Assembly (NCBI GenBank): GCA_047921175.1
Contig: JBLRWQ010000069.1
Location: 1-14,901, forward strand
Reading direction: 5' to 3'
Source of the DNA: T1Sed10-7 sp047921175
GTDB taxonomy: Bacteria > Actinomycetota > Nitriliruptoria > Nitriliruptorales > Nitriliruptoraceae
DNA length: 14,901 bases
In this document: in pieces, positions 1-6,188 of the stretch
Layout: every line of letters begins with the position of its first letter
Numbering within the stretch: the first letter of the stretch is position 1
Program-made: the position numbers and the translations under genes
Notes under the pieces: model-generated
Databases searched by the model: none
What the model saw: the letters and a program-made list of their open reading frames with translations, nothing else
What the model was told of the DNA's origin: nothing

Positions 1-450
1 GGCCCCGGCCAGGCTGAGGGCGCTCCCCCACTGGCCCGCCCCCGTCTCGGTGGTCAGCTTTTTGATGCCGAAGGCCTTGTTGTAGTAGGCCTGCGGCACG
101 GCGGTGTTGGGCTTGTGGCTGCCGGCGGGGGAGACGCCCTCGTACTTGAAGTAGATGCGTGCCGGGGTGTCGAGCAGCTTCTCGAGGTTCCAGGCCCGGT
201 ACAGCGGTGCGGGCCGCCACAGGCGGTAGACCTCGCGGACCGGCTCGGGGATCTCGATGAACCGCTCGGTCGCGACCTCCTGCTCGATCAGCCCCATCGG
301 GAACAGCGGGGCCAGCGCATCGGGGCCGATCGGCTCGTGCGTGGCCGGGTGCAGCGGCGGGGGTGGGGGCTCCGGCAGGTCGGCGACCACGTTGTACCAG
401 TGGGTCGGCAGCTCGCTCTCGTCGAGCGTGATCTTGGTCATCTCCGCCAC
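1..450 (-). CDS. trpB2: TrpB2-type tryptophan synthase beta chain (N-terminal 150 residues, gene runs off the left edge)
   Basis: This is a PLP-dependent enzyme that condenses indole with L-serine (in some TrpB2 members, O-phosphoserine) to make tryptophan. The visible 150 residues carry the PLP-lysine motif GVSPAGSHKPNTA (Lys near 113), followed by TTETGAGQWGSAL (Glu near 135). Both match the TrpB AHKINN and AETGAGQHG motifs. The long N-terminal extension with PPLHPATHEPIGPDALAPLFP and the W-R-P-P-L-Y region are typical of the TrpB2 subgroup rather than classic TrpB1. I chose the GTG start at 450 because AGGAGG (463-458) lies exactly 7 nt upstream; an in-frame ATG at 441 would have poor spacing. 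TrpB2 proteins are usually about 430-450 residues, so roughly two thirds lie outside the window. It diverges from nadD across about 120 bp. No trpA is visible, in line with the often stand-alone TrpB2 genes. Confidence 0.9.
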   Translation of the reverse strand, partial: MAEMTKITLDESELPTHWYNVVADLPEPPPPPLHPATHEPIGPDALAPLFPMGLIEQEVATERFIEIPEPVREVYRLWRPAPLYRAWNLEKLLDTPARIYFKYEGVSPAGSHKPNTAVPQAYYNKAFGIKKLTTETGAGQWGSALSLAGA

Positions 451-501
451 CAGGGCTCCTCCTCGTCGGATGTGCGGCCGTCCCGGCCGGTCTGGGCTCG
501 G

Positions 502-507
502 ACCCTA
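502..507 (-). promoter_or_regulatory. Putative -10 element of trpB2 (TAGGGT)
   Basis: On the minus strand TAGGGT lies about 52 nt upstream of the trpB2 GTG. It fits the TAnnnT form seen upstream of several genes here. No convincing -35 is visible. The leader would contain the AGGAGG ribosome site at 458-463. Confidence 0.4.
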
Positions 508-559
508 GCCCGCAGGCCGGCCGACGCCGCGGCGGCGGTGGTGATGGGAGGGGCAGCGG

Positions 560-565
560 TAGCCT
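560..565 (+). promoter_or_regulatory. Putative leaderless promoter -10 of nadD (TAGCCT)
   Basis: TAGCCT ends 7 nt before the nadD ATG at 573. That places the expected transcription start at or next to the A of the ATG, so the mRNA would be leaderless. No Shine-Dalgarno sequence precedes this ATG, which supports the reading. Actinobacteria are known to use many leaderless mRNAs with TAnnnT at this spacing. Confidence 0.55.
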
Positions 566-572
566 GCATCCG

Positions 573-1160
573 ATGAGACGTCGCGTCGGTCTGCTGGGGG
601 GCACCTTCGACCCGCCCCACCTCGGTCACCTCGTCGTGGCCGAGTGCGCGCGTGTGGAGCTCGGCCTGGACGAGGTGCGGCTGCTGGTGGCGGGGGACCC
701 GTACCAGAAGGCCACCACCTCGCCCACCGCCGACCGGGTCGCGATGGTGGAGGCGGCCATCGCCGAGGACGACCACCTCGGCATCGACCTGATCGAGCTG
801 GAGCGGGACGGGCCGACCTACACCGCCGACACCCTCACCGAGCTGACCGCGCGGGAGCCGGAGGTCGACTGGTACTTCGTGCTCGGCGAGGACGCGGCCG
901 CCGGCCTGTCGACCTGGCACCGGGTCGAGGAGGCGTTCGCGCTGGCCACGTTCGTGGTGGTGACGCGGCCGGGGGACGAGGCGCCGCACGCGTCGACGCT
1001 GCCACAGGCCGTCGTGCACCTGGAGATCCCGCAGCTGGAGGTCTCGTCCACGCAGCTGCGGGAGCGGTTCGCTGCCGGGCGTGCCACCCGCTACCTCGTC
1101 CCGTTGGCGGTCGACACCTACATCCGCACCCATGGGCTGTACGGCGCGCTCGATGGCTGA
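573..1160 (+). CDS. nadD: Nicotinate-nucleotide adenylyltransferase NadD
   Basis: NadD transfers AMP from ATP to nicotinate mononucleotide, giving deamido-NAD in cytosolic NAD biosynthesis. The 195-residue protein has the usual length and fold signature. GGTFDPPHLGHL (9-20) is the nucleotidyltransferase P-loop-like motif with the catalytic HxGH (16-19). TYTADTL (82-88) and FVLGEDAAAGLSTWHR (102-117) are NadD substrate-site segments. SSTQLR (158-163) is the conserved ISSTxxR ATP-binding motif, and DTYIRTHGLY closes the protein as in the family. The ATG start has no Shine-Dalgarno but sits 7 nt behind TAGCCT. Its stop overlaps the next gene's ATG by 8 nt, so the two are probably coupled. nadD next to rsfS is a standard actinobacterial arrangement. 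Confidence 0.95.
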   Translation: MRRRVGLLGGTFDPPHLGHLVVAECARVELGLDEVRLLVAGDPYQKATTSPTADRVAMVEAAIAEDDHLGIDLIELERDGPTYTADTLTELTAREPEVDWYFVLGEDAAAGLSTWHRVEEAFALATFVVVTRPGDEAPHASTLPQAVVHLEIPQLEVSSTQLRERFAAGRATRYLVPLAVDTYIRTHGLYGALDG

Positions 1161-2511
1161 GTCGCCGGGGGCCGGGGCACCGGCGCGGCCGCGCCGAAGC
1201 GAGCGACGCAGCGATCGGCGCGGCCGGCGCGAGGGGTCGTCGGGCGCGGCGGGCCGACGGGCCGCCCGCCGGGATGCGGCGCGCCGCCGTCGACGGTTCC
1301 GTCTGGTCACGGTGCTCGGGGCGCTCCTCGCGGTCGGCGCGGCGCTGGTCGGGCTGGTCGCCGGTGGGGTCGTCGACCGCGACCTCCTCGCCGGTGGGTG
1401 GCCGGCGTGGCTACGACCGGGCACCACCGCCGATCCGGCGACCGATGCCGACGACCCGGCTGCGACGGCGGACCAGGAGCACAGCGTGCTGCTCAGCACC
1501 GTCGACGCCGACGGCGCGCTGCGCTGGCTCGCCCTGCTGGCCGTCCCCGCCGACGGGGATGCCACGACCGTGCTGCTCGTCCCGCCCGCCCTGGTCGCCG
1601 ACGTGCCCGGCCACGGCACGTTCACCCTGGCGGATGCGGGTGAGCTGGGCGGGACGGAGCTGGTCGCGGCCAGCCTCGCCAACCTGCTGGAGCTCCGTCT
1701 CGACGCCGCGGTGTCGACGGACGTGGACGGGTGGGGGCAGCTGGTCGACGCCGCGGGTGGGGTGCAGGTCACGCTCCGCGTCGGCGTGGACGATGCGGCG
1801 CGCGGCGTCCGGCTCGAGCCGGGACCGCAGCGACTGGACGGTCAGGCCACGGTCGCGGTCCTGGACGCTGCGGGGCCGCCGCTGGGCCAGCTGGAGGCCC
1901 TGGCCCGTGTCCCGCCGGTGTTCGCGGGCCTCCTCGACGCCATCGCGGACGACCCGGACCTGCCCGGTCGCCTGCTGGACCTCGGGGACGACGCGGGGCC
2001 GGTGCTCGGCACCGACGCGCCCGAGGTGGTGGCCGAGGTCCTCGGCTCGCTCGCGGATGCACGGCCGCGCGACGAGCTGGCGGTGCTGACCCTGCCCGTG
2101 GTCCCCGTCGGCGACGGACCGGAGGTCGGGTTCCGGCTCGATGACGAGCGTGCCGGGTCGCTGCTCGCCGACCGGCTCGGCCCGTGGCGGCCGGACGCGG
2201 CGCTGGCGACCGGTCGCGACGTGCAGATCCTGAACGGCAACGGCATCCCGCGTATCGGGCAACGGGTCAGCGAGCTGCTCGCGGACGGGGGGTACCGGGT
2301 GGTGCTGAGCGGCAACGCCGACCGGTTCACCCATGAGACCACCCGGATCATCCTCCACGCCGACACGCGTGAGCAGATCGCCGTCGGCCAGGACCTGCAG
2401 CGCCGGCTCGGGGTCGGTGACCTGGAGCTGGCTGCCACCCCGAGCTCGGTGGTGGACGTGACCATCGTCGTCGGGCGGGACTTCCCCCCGGACGAGGACG
2501 AGGGGTCGTAG
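1153..2511 (+). CDS. Membrane-anchored protein with degenerate LCP domain and C-terminal LytR_C domain
   Basis: This 452-residue protein starts with an Arg-rich cytosolic segment (1-50) and has one transmembrane helix (about 51-73), then an extracytoplasmic part. Residues about 110-235 follow the LytR-CpsA-Psr outline: an LLSTVDADGALRWLALLAVP strand pair, a VPGHGTFTLADAGELGG loop, DVDGWGQLVDAAGGVQV (190-206), and LDGQATVAVLDAAG (228-241). Residues about 356-443 form a clear LytR_C domain (VQILNGNGIPRIGQRVSELL to DVTIVVGRDF). LCP enzymes attach glycopolymers to peptidoglycan. Here the PRD catalytic arginine motif reads VPPAL (143-147), the Arg residues after LDG are absent, and the first LLxGxD strand is missing, so catalysis is doubtful. 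I chose the ATG at 1153 because it overlaps nadD and directly precedes the Arg-rich N-terminus. An LCP gene between nadD and rsfS is also known in Streptomyces. Confidence 0.8.
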   Translation: MAESPGAGAPARPRRSERRSDRRGRREGSSGAAGRRAARRDAARRRRRFRLVTVLGALLAVGAALVGLVAGGVVDRDLLAGGWPAWLRPGTTADPATDADDPAATADQEHSVLLSTVDADGALRWLALLAVPADGDATTVLLVPPALVADVPGHGTFTLADAGELGGTELVAASLANLLELRLDAAVSTDVDGWGQLVDAAGGVQVTLRVGVDDAARGVRLEPGPQRLDGQATVAVLDAAGPPLGQLEALARVPPVFAGLLDAIADDPDLPGRLLDLGDDAGPVLGTDAPEVVAEVLGSLADARPRDELAVLTLPVVPVGDGPEVGFRLDDERAGSLLADRLGPWRPDAALATGRDVQILNGNGIPRIGQRVSELLADGGYRVVLSGNADRFTHETTRIILHADTREQIAVGQDLQRRLGVGDLELAATPSSVVDVTIVVGRDFPPDEDEGS

Positions 2512-2541
2512 CGCAGCCACCACGGGACGCGCCCGCCGCCG

Positions 2542-2547
2542 TACCCT
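2542..2547 (+). promoter_or_regulatory. Putative -10 element upstream of rsfS (TACCCT)
   Basis: TACCCT lies in the 112-nt gap between the LytR_C gene and rsfS, about 77 nt before the rsfS GTG. It matches the -10 form seen before leuS. This suggests rsfS and the phosphatase gene have their own promoter. No clear -35 is visible. Confidence 0.4.
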
Positions 2548-2623
2548 GCCGCGGACCCGGTCGTATCGCCCTGGAGGCGTCGACGACCGTACGTGCCCCT
2601 CGACCCGACCCGGAAGCCGATCC

Positions 2624-3013
2624 GTGCCTGCAACCGAAGAAGCCGTCCAGCTCGCCCTCGCCGCCGCCGACGCGGCGAGCGACGTCAAGGCCGAGGACGT
2701 CACGATCCTCGACGTGAGCGATCTGCTCGTGATCGTGGACCTGTTCCTGCTCGCCACCGCCGGCAGCGACCGCCAGCTCAAGGCGATCGGCGACCGCATC
2801 GACGAGCGGCTGCGGGACCAGGGCCGCCGGGTGCTGCGCCGCGAGGGCACCCCGGAGGCCGGCTGGGTGCTGCTGGACTACGGCGACCTGGTCTGTCACC
2901 TGTTCCTGGCCGAGCAGCGGGGCATCTACGCCCTGGAGCGGCTCTGGGCCGACGTGCCGCGGCGCGACGTCGTGACCGGTGAGGTGGAGCAGCCGGTCGC
3001 GGCGCTGCGGTGA
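2624..3013 (+). CDS. rsfS: Ribosomal silencing factor RsfS
   Basis: RsfS (DUF143/Iojap family) binds ribosomal protein L14 on the 50S subunit and blocks subunit joining, lowering translation when nutrients are scarce. The 129-residue length is normal. The family core is visible in order: KAEDVTILDVSDLLVIVDLFLLATAGSDRQLKAIGDRI (22-59), then LRREGTPEAGWVLLDYGDLVCHLF (71-94), then QRGIYALERLWADVP (98-112). The GTG at 2624 is preferred because the protein then begins directly with the helix MPATEEAVQLALAAADAA, as in homologues. The upstream ribosome site is weak (GGAAG, 9 nt away). The stop overlaps the next gene's GTG as GTGA, indicating translational coupling. Confidence 0.94.
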   Translation: MPATEEAVQLALAAADAASDVKAEDVTILDVSDLLVIVDLFLLATAGSDRQLKAIGDRIDERLRDQGRRVLRREGTPEAGWVLLDYGDLVCHLFLAEQRGIYALERLWADVPRRDVVTGEVEQPVAALR

Positions 3014-3753
3014 GGCAGCTCCTGCTGGTCCGGCACGGCGAGTCGCGCTGGAACGCCGAGGGCCGCATCCAGGGGCAGTCCTGCGCCGGGCTGTCGGCGC
3101 GTGGGTTCGAGCAGGCGCGCGCGCTCGCGGCCGCCTACGGCCCGCAGCTGGCCGAGCTGGCCGCATCTGGCCGCCTGCGGCTGGTCAGCTCGGATCTGCG
3201 GCGCGCGCGCGAGACCGCCGCACCGCTGGCGGCGCAGCTCGGCCTGGACCCGGCGCTGGACCCGGACCTGCGTGAGCGCGCCTTCGGGGTCTGGGAGGGT
3301 CGCTCCCACGCGGAGCTCGAGGTCGAGGAGGCCGACCGCTGGCGCCGGTGGACCGGCGGGGCCGACATCATGCGCGAGATCGGCGCCGAGACCGCCGAGG
3401 AGCTGGCCACACGCGCGGCCGCGGCCCTGCGCCGCGTGTTCGAGGCGACCGCCGCCGGTGGGGTCTCGGTGGTGGTCAGCCACGGCGGCAGCATCTGGCA
3501 TGGGCTGCACCGGCTGCTGGGGCTGGCGCCGCGGTCGCTCGGGCCGGTCGGCAACGCCTCGGTGGCCACGCTGCTGTTGCTCGGGGGAGACGCGGCCGGC
3601 GAGGCCGACCCGCACGTCGCCGCTGCCGCTGCCGCCGGGGGGTCCCGTCCGGTGCTGGCCAGCTACAACGACCTCTCGCACCTGCCCGCATCGCTCCGTA
3701 CGGGCGGGTTCACGGCCGGTGCCCGGACCGACGCGGTCCCGCAGATGCGCTGA
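3010..3753 (+). CDS. Histidine phosphatase family protein (phosphoglycerate mutase-like; possible GpgP-type phosphatase)
   Basis: This branch-2 histidine phosphatase uses a phosphohistidine intermediate. LLVRHGESRWNAEGRIQGQ (5-23) contains the catalytic RHGE with nucleophile His9. SDLRRARETA carries the second active-site arginine region, LRERAFGVWEGRSHAEL the acid/base segment, and VVVSHGGSIWHGLHRL the second catalytic His (158). The length is 247 residues, with a low-complexity Ala/Gly insert near 200-215 (DPHVAAAAAAGGS). In M. tuberculosis the gene next to rsfS is gpgP (Rv2419c), glucosyl-3-phosphoglycerate phosphatase of methylglucose lipopolysaccharide synthesis. Position and layout make that a plausible role here, but alpha-ribazole phosphatase or a general phosphatase cannot be excluded. 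Its start overlaps the rsfS stop by 4 nt, and its 3' end converges on the next gene with only 25 nt between. Confidence 0.88.
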   Translation: MRQLLLVRHGESRWNAEGRIQGQSCAGLSARGFEQARALAAAYGPQLAELAASGRLRLVSSDLRRARETAAPLAAQLGLDPALDPDLRERAFGVWEGRSHAELEVEEADRWRRWTGGADIMREIGAETAEELATRAAAALRRVFEATAAGGVSVVVSHGGSIWHGLHRLLGLAPRSLGPVGNASVATLLLLGGDAAGEADPHVAAAAAAGGSRPVLASYNDLSHLPASLRTGGFTAGARTDAVPQMR

Positions 3754-3778
3754 CAGGTCCGGCCGCCGCGCTCGGTCC

Positions 3779-4822
3779 TCAGGGTCCCGACGCCCCGTCC
3801 GCCGTCGCGGCGAGCCGCTCACCCGCATCGAGACCGGACCGGGCGGCGCCTTCGACCCGGCCACCGACGAACGCATCGCCGGCGAGTGCGAGCGGCGCGC
3901 CGTCGAGGCGGAGGAGGTGGCTGGGTGCACCGCTCTGCGCGGTCGGCGCGGCGTAGCGCCAGCGGTGCAGGTGGACCGGGTCGAGCTCGGCGTGCAGCAC
4001 GCCTGCCGCGGCCCGGACCAGCCGACGTCCCACGACCTCGTCGCTGGCATCGAGGTGGTCGCGGCTGAACGCGGCGGCGGCGTGGACGGTCACGGCCGGC
4101 GTGGCGGAGGCGCCGGAGGCCCGTTGGTCACCGACCCACGCCAGGGTGCCGTCCTCGATCCGCACGGCGCCGCGCTTCGGGAGGGACACCGGACCGCGCG
4201 GCACGGCGAGCAGCGTCAGGCACGGGTCGTAGGTGAGCCGTCGCAGCCGGGCGACCTCGTCGTCGGGGAGCGGGACCTGACCGGCCTGCAGCAGCGCCAG
4301 CGACTGCGGCACGGGGGCGGTGAGGACCAGCGCATCGGCCCGGAGGCGGTGGCGCGGGGCGTGCTCCTCGACCGCGTCCGGGCGGCTCGGTGTGCCGGGG
4401 CGTCGCGTGGCCGCCTCGACCTCCCAGCCACCGTCCCGGACGGCGACACGGGTCACCACCGTCCCGAGGGAGACATCGAGACCGGCGATGAGGTGGGTTG
4501 CCAGGGTGCGCATCGTCGGATGGCCACGCCAGCGTGGGTGGCCGTCCGCGTCGGGGTCCGCCCCGAGGTCGGGGCTGCCACGGAACCACGGGCGTACGAC
4601 CCCGGCCGCCTCCCAGCCGGCCACGAGCGAGGTGAACCGTTCGCTCCGCGCGGTCAGGAACTGGGCACCGAGGTCGAAGGTCGCCGAGCCGACACGTCGT
4701 GTCGCCAGGCGACCACCGGGGGCGAGGCCCTTGTCGAGCAGGGTGACGCGGTGGCCTCGGTCCACGAGCTGGCGGGCGGCGAGGCTGCCGGCGACGCCGG
4801 CGCCGACCACGAGCACGTCCAT
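3779..4822 (-). CDS. FAD-dependent amine oxidase / renalase-like oxidoreductase
   Basis: This 347-residue protein binds FAD through an N-terminal Rossmann fold. MDVLVVGAGVAGSLAARQL has Gly7, Gly9 and Gly12 of GxGxxG, with Asp30 ending the second strand. It is followed by the GG motif APGGRLATRR (35-43) and FDLGAQFLT (49-57). The C-terminus carries the second flavin-contact motif ALAGDAFVGGRVEGAARSGLDAGERLA. This layout matches small NAD(P)/FAD-dependent oxidoreductases related to renalase (COG3380). No signal peptide or membrane segment is evident, so it is probably cytosolic; the substrate is unknown. I chose the ATG at 4822 because GGAGG (4832-4828) sits 5 nt upstream; a GTG at 4828 would overlap that ribosome site. 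It lies 45 nt downstream of the UPF0316 gene on the same strand, so co-transcription is likely. Confidence 0.85.
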   Translation of the reverse strand: MDVLVVGAGVAGSLAARQLVDRGHRVTLLDKGLAPGGRLATRRVGSATFDLGAQFLTARSERFTSLVAGWEAAGVVRPWFRGSPDLGADPDADGHPRWRGHPTMRTLATHLIAGLDVSLGTVVTRVAVRDGGWEVEAATRRPGTPSRPDAVEEHAPRHRLRADALVLTAPVPQSLALLQAGQVPLPDDEVARLRRLTYDPCLTLLAVPRGPVSLPKRGAVRIEDGTLAWVGDQRASGASATPAVTVHAAAAFSRDHLDASDEVVGRRLVRAAAGVLHAELDPVHLHRWRYAAPTAQSGAPSHLLRLDGAPLALAGDAFVGGRVEGAARSGLDAGERLAATADGASGP

Positions 4823-4867
4823 GACCACCTCCGGGCCGGTTCGCGGCCGTCGCGACGCTGGACGGGG

Positions 4868-5440
4868 TCAGACCCGCCCGACGGATGCGGTCGTGGGGGC
4901 GGCGGGGTGGGGGCTGTTGTCGACGGCGGCGAAGGAGTCGGGTGCCACCGAGCGGGCCAGGGCGAGCACCCGCTCGGTGTCGCGGTACGGCACCGTGGAC
5001 AGGACCATGTCCACGGGGCCGCGGTAGCCCCGGCCACGGAACACCGTCGCCCGGAAGCCCTCGAGGTGGAGCAGGTGCGCCACGTCGTGGCCGTCGCGCT
5101 CCTCACGCCGTTCGTCGACGTGGACGTAGATGCGGACGGTCTTCATCCCGAGCCGGAGCCTGGCGGTCAGCTCCACCCCGATCGCGGTGCCCAGCGCCAC
5201 CCCCGCGACGAAGCCGGCGGCGCGGAGCCAGGTCAGGTCCGACAGCACGATGCCGGCGGCGGCGAGCCAGATCCCGGCCTCCGCGCCGGAGGCCAGGGCC
5301 GCCAGCGCCCGCCGCCCCTGCACGACGAACACGACGCGGAAGACGTTCATCGACACATCCGCGGCACGCAGCCCGGCGATGAGCAGTGCCGGCCAGACCA
5401 GCGACCACCAGGCCGACAGGTCGATCGTGAGCTCGGGCAT
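4868..5440 (-). CDS. UPF0316 family membrane protein (DUF5698 plus DUF2179-like)
   Basis: This 190-residue protein has three predicted membrane helices in its N-terminal half: about 11-28, 48-68 and 72-92. A soluble C-terminal domain follows (about 98-190), beginning GMKTVRIYVHVDE and continuing AHLLHLEGFRATVFRGRGYRGPVDMVLSTVPYRDTERVLALA. The segment DVSMNVFRVVFVVQGRRALAALASGAEAGIWLAAAGIVL is characteristic of UPF0316 proteins. The soluble part resembles DUF2179, a ligand-binding-like fold also found in YitT-type transporters. No biochemical role is established. The ATG at 5440 is chosen because GGAGG lies 7 nt upstream and the first helix then starts at residue 11. Longer in-frame starts would run across the repeats and the tRNA-Ala gene and are not credible. 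It is followed by the oxidoreductase gene. Confidence 0.78.
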   Translation of the reverse strand: MPELTIDLSAWWSLVWPALLIAGLRAADVSMNVFRVVFVVQGRRALAALASGAEAGIWLAAAGIVLSDLTWLRAAGFVAGVALGTAIGVELTARLRLGMKTVRIYVHVDERREERDGHDVAHLLHLEGFRATVFRGRGYRGPVDMVLSTVPYRDTERVLALARSVAPDSFAAVDNSPHPAAPTTASVGRV

Positions 5441-5496
5441 CGGGGGGCCTCCGGGATGGACCTGCGATGACCTGCCGCCGGGTGCGGCAGCGCGAT

Positions 5497-5521
5497 CATC
5501 GATCTGCGTGGAGCATCGATC
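5497..5521. repeat. Direct repeat CATCGATC, two copies 17 bp apart
   Basis: CATCGATC occurs at 5497-5504 and again at 5514-5521, upstream of the UPF0316 gene on its promoter side. The two AT-containing octamers stand out in this GC-rich DNA. They could be a paired protein-binding site, but the sequence gives no identity for a binding factor. Confidence 0.35.
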
Positions 5522-5647
5522 CTGTGCGCACGTCCGCGCAGCACCCGGACCGTCCCATCGGCCGCCGTCCTCCCCGGTCTGATCCCGGGCGCTCCGCTGG
5601 TGACCCGGAGGGAGCCGGTCACTGGGGGCCGCGATGCGGGTGCCGGT

Positions 5648-5695
5648 GCAGCCGGCGGGGCCACAGCAGCCGGCGGGGCCGCAGCAGCCGGCGGG
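5648..5695. repeat. 18-bp tandem repeat, about 2.7 copies
   Basis: The unit GCAGCCGGCGGGGCC plus 3 nt is repeated at 5648-5665, 5666-5683 and, partially, 5684-5695. The first two copies differ by one base (ACA versus GCA at the unit end). It lies immediately before the palindromic repeat pair. The copy number could vary between strains. Confidence 0.8.
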
Positions 5696-5704
5696 TGGTG
5701 CGGC

Positions 5705-5748
5705 GCACGGAACCGCGCTCCAGCGCTGTTCCGTGCAGGTCGGTGGCC
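5705..5748. repeat. Palindromic repeat element, copy 1 (44 bp)
   Basis: The first 32 bp form an inverted repeat. Outer arms are GCACGGAAC and GTTCCGTGC (9 bp, perfect), then one C/T mismatch, then inner arms GCGCT and AGCGC around a CC loop. A 12-bp tail AGGTCGGTGGCC follows. The element is repeated exactly at 5767-5810. It is not coding and not followed by a T tract, so a dispersed REP-like palindrome is more likely than a terminator. Confidence 0.85.
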
Positions 5749-5766
5749 CGGTCCCGCGGTGGGGGT

Positions 5767-5810
5767 GCACGGAACCGCGCTCCAGCGCTGTTCCGTGCAG
5801 GTCGGTGGCC
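5767..5810. repeat. Palindromic repeat element, copy 2 (44 bp)
   Basis: This copy is identical to 5705-5748 over all 44 bp, including the single mismatch in the stem. The copies start 62 bp apart, with an unrelated 18-bp spacer between them. Exact identity means recent duplication or strong constraint. Confidence 0.85.
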
Positions 5811-5884
5811 GGTGCGGCTGCACGTTGGTGCGGGCAGATCGCGGCGGCGGCCGGCGCGAGGCAGCGACCGCGCGTCCCACGCAA

Positions 5885-5911
5885 CGAGCCCCGGCCAGTG
5901 GCCGGGGCTCG
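5885..5911 (-). terminator. Hairpin downstream of tRNA-Ala, probable terminator or processing stem
   Basis: A 12-bp perfect stem has arms CGAGCCCCGGCC (5885-5896) and GGCCGGGGCTCG (5900-5911) with an AGT loop. On the minus strand it starts 6 nt after the tRNA-Ala 3' end. No T tract follows, as is common for hairpin terminators in high-GC actinobacteria, so it could instead be a 3' processing or protective stem. Confidence 0.65.
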
Positions 5912-5916
5912 ACGGG

Positions 5917-5990
5917 TGGACCGGATGGGATTTGAACCCACGACCCCCTCCATGCCATGGAGGTGCGCTGCCAGACTGCGCTACCGGCCC
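5917..5990 (-). tRNA. tRNA-Ala (anticodon GGC)
   Basis: The minus strand folds into a complete cloverleaf of 74 nt. The acceptor arms are GGGCCGG (5990-5984) and CCGGTCC (5924-5918). They include the G3-U70 wobble pair that marks alanine tRNAs, with discriminator A at 5917. The D stem is GCGC/GCGC with a 9-nt loop. The anticodon stem is CCTCC/GGAGG with loop ATGGCAT, giving anticodon GGC at 5956-5954. The T arm is GTGGG and CCCAT around TTCAAAT. The 3' CCA is not encoded (ACCC follows). It would read GCC, likely the main alanine codon in this GC-rich genome. Confidence 0.96.
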
Positions 5991-6022
5991 GAAAGCGCGC
6001 CGAGGAACGCGCGCGGCCGCGG

Positions 6023-6028
6023 AGCGTA
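6023..6028 (-). promoter_or_regulatory. Putative -10 element of tRNA-Ala (TACGCT)
   Basis: On the minus strand TACGCT lies about 33 nt upstream of the mature tRNA 5' end, leaving room for a short leader. A weak TTCGCG lies about 18 nt further upstream. The TAnnnT form agrees with other promoters in the window. Confidence 0.35.
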
Positions 6029-6116
6029 GCGGCCCCGGTCAGCGGGCGCGAACCACCACCGTGCCCCCGGCACGAAGCGAGCCAGCCTCCTCCGGTCCGT
6101 GCTGCCGCCCGGCCGC

Positions 6117-6122
6117 TAGGGT
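6117..6122 (+). promoter_or_regulatory. Putative -10 element of the SRPBCC gene (TAGGGT)
   Basis: TAGGGT lies about 67 nt before the ATG of the SRPBCC gene. It is identical to the hexamer upstream of trpB2. No clear -35 is seen. Confidence 0.4.
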
Positions 6123-6188
6123 CTGCCGCACCGTGACGGTCCGGCTGGCGCAGCCGGCGTGTCATGCGGCGGACGAGGAGGCACCGCC

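Larger units (their letters stand above)
5441..5884. other. Gene-free stretch of about 445 bp with repeats
   Basis: Open frames on both strands cross this stretch, but their translations are Arg/Pro/Ala-rich and run across the repeats and the tRNA, so I take none as a gene. The stretch would hold the promoter and leader of the UPF0316 gene. The leader includes a 7-bp hairpin with arms CTGCCGC (5472-5478) and GCGGCAG (5484-5490). It also contains a direct octamer repeat, an 18-bp tandem repeat and two palindromic repeats, listed separately. Confidence 0.6.

Noticed and set aside
438..1772. A long minus-strand open frame opposite nadD and the LCP-like gene
   Set aside because: It is antisense to nadD, whose motifs are unmistakable, and lacks any recognisable family signature.
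4848..4857. The 10-bp palindrome CGTCGCGACG between the UPF0316 and oxidoreductase genes
   Set aside because: Short GC-only palindromes are expected by chance at this base composition, and its position within a likely operon gives no clear role.
3101..5470. A plus-strand open frame of about 790 codons
   Set aside because: It runs through the phosphatase in a wrong frame and then antisense to two well-supported minus-strand genes; composition is Arg/Gly-rich with no domain.
5705..5810. The repeat pair as a small CRISPR array
   Set aside because: There are only two copies with an 18-bp spacer, no cas genes, and the repeat is a near-complete hairpin unlike typical arrays.
4868..5953. A longer form of the UPF0316 gene starting at 5953
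   Set aside because: The extension would cross both palindromic repeats and enter the tRNA-Ala gene. The ATG at 5440 has a well-placed GGAGG and gives the normal family length.
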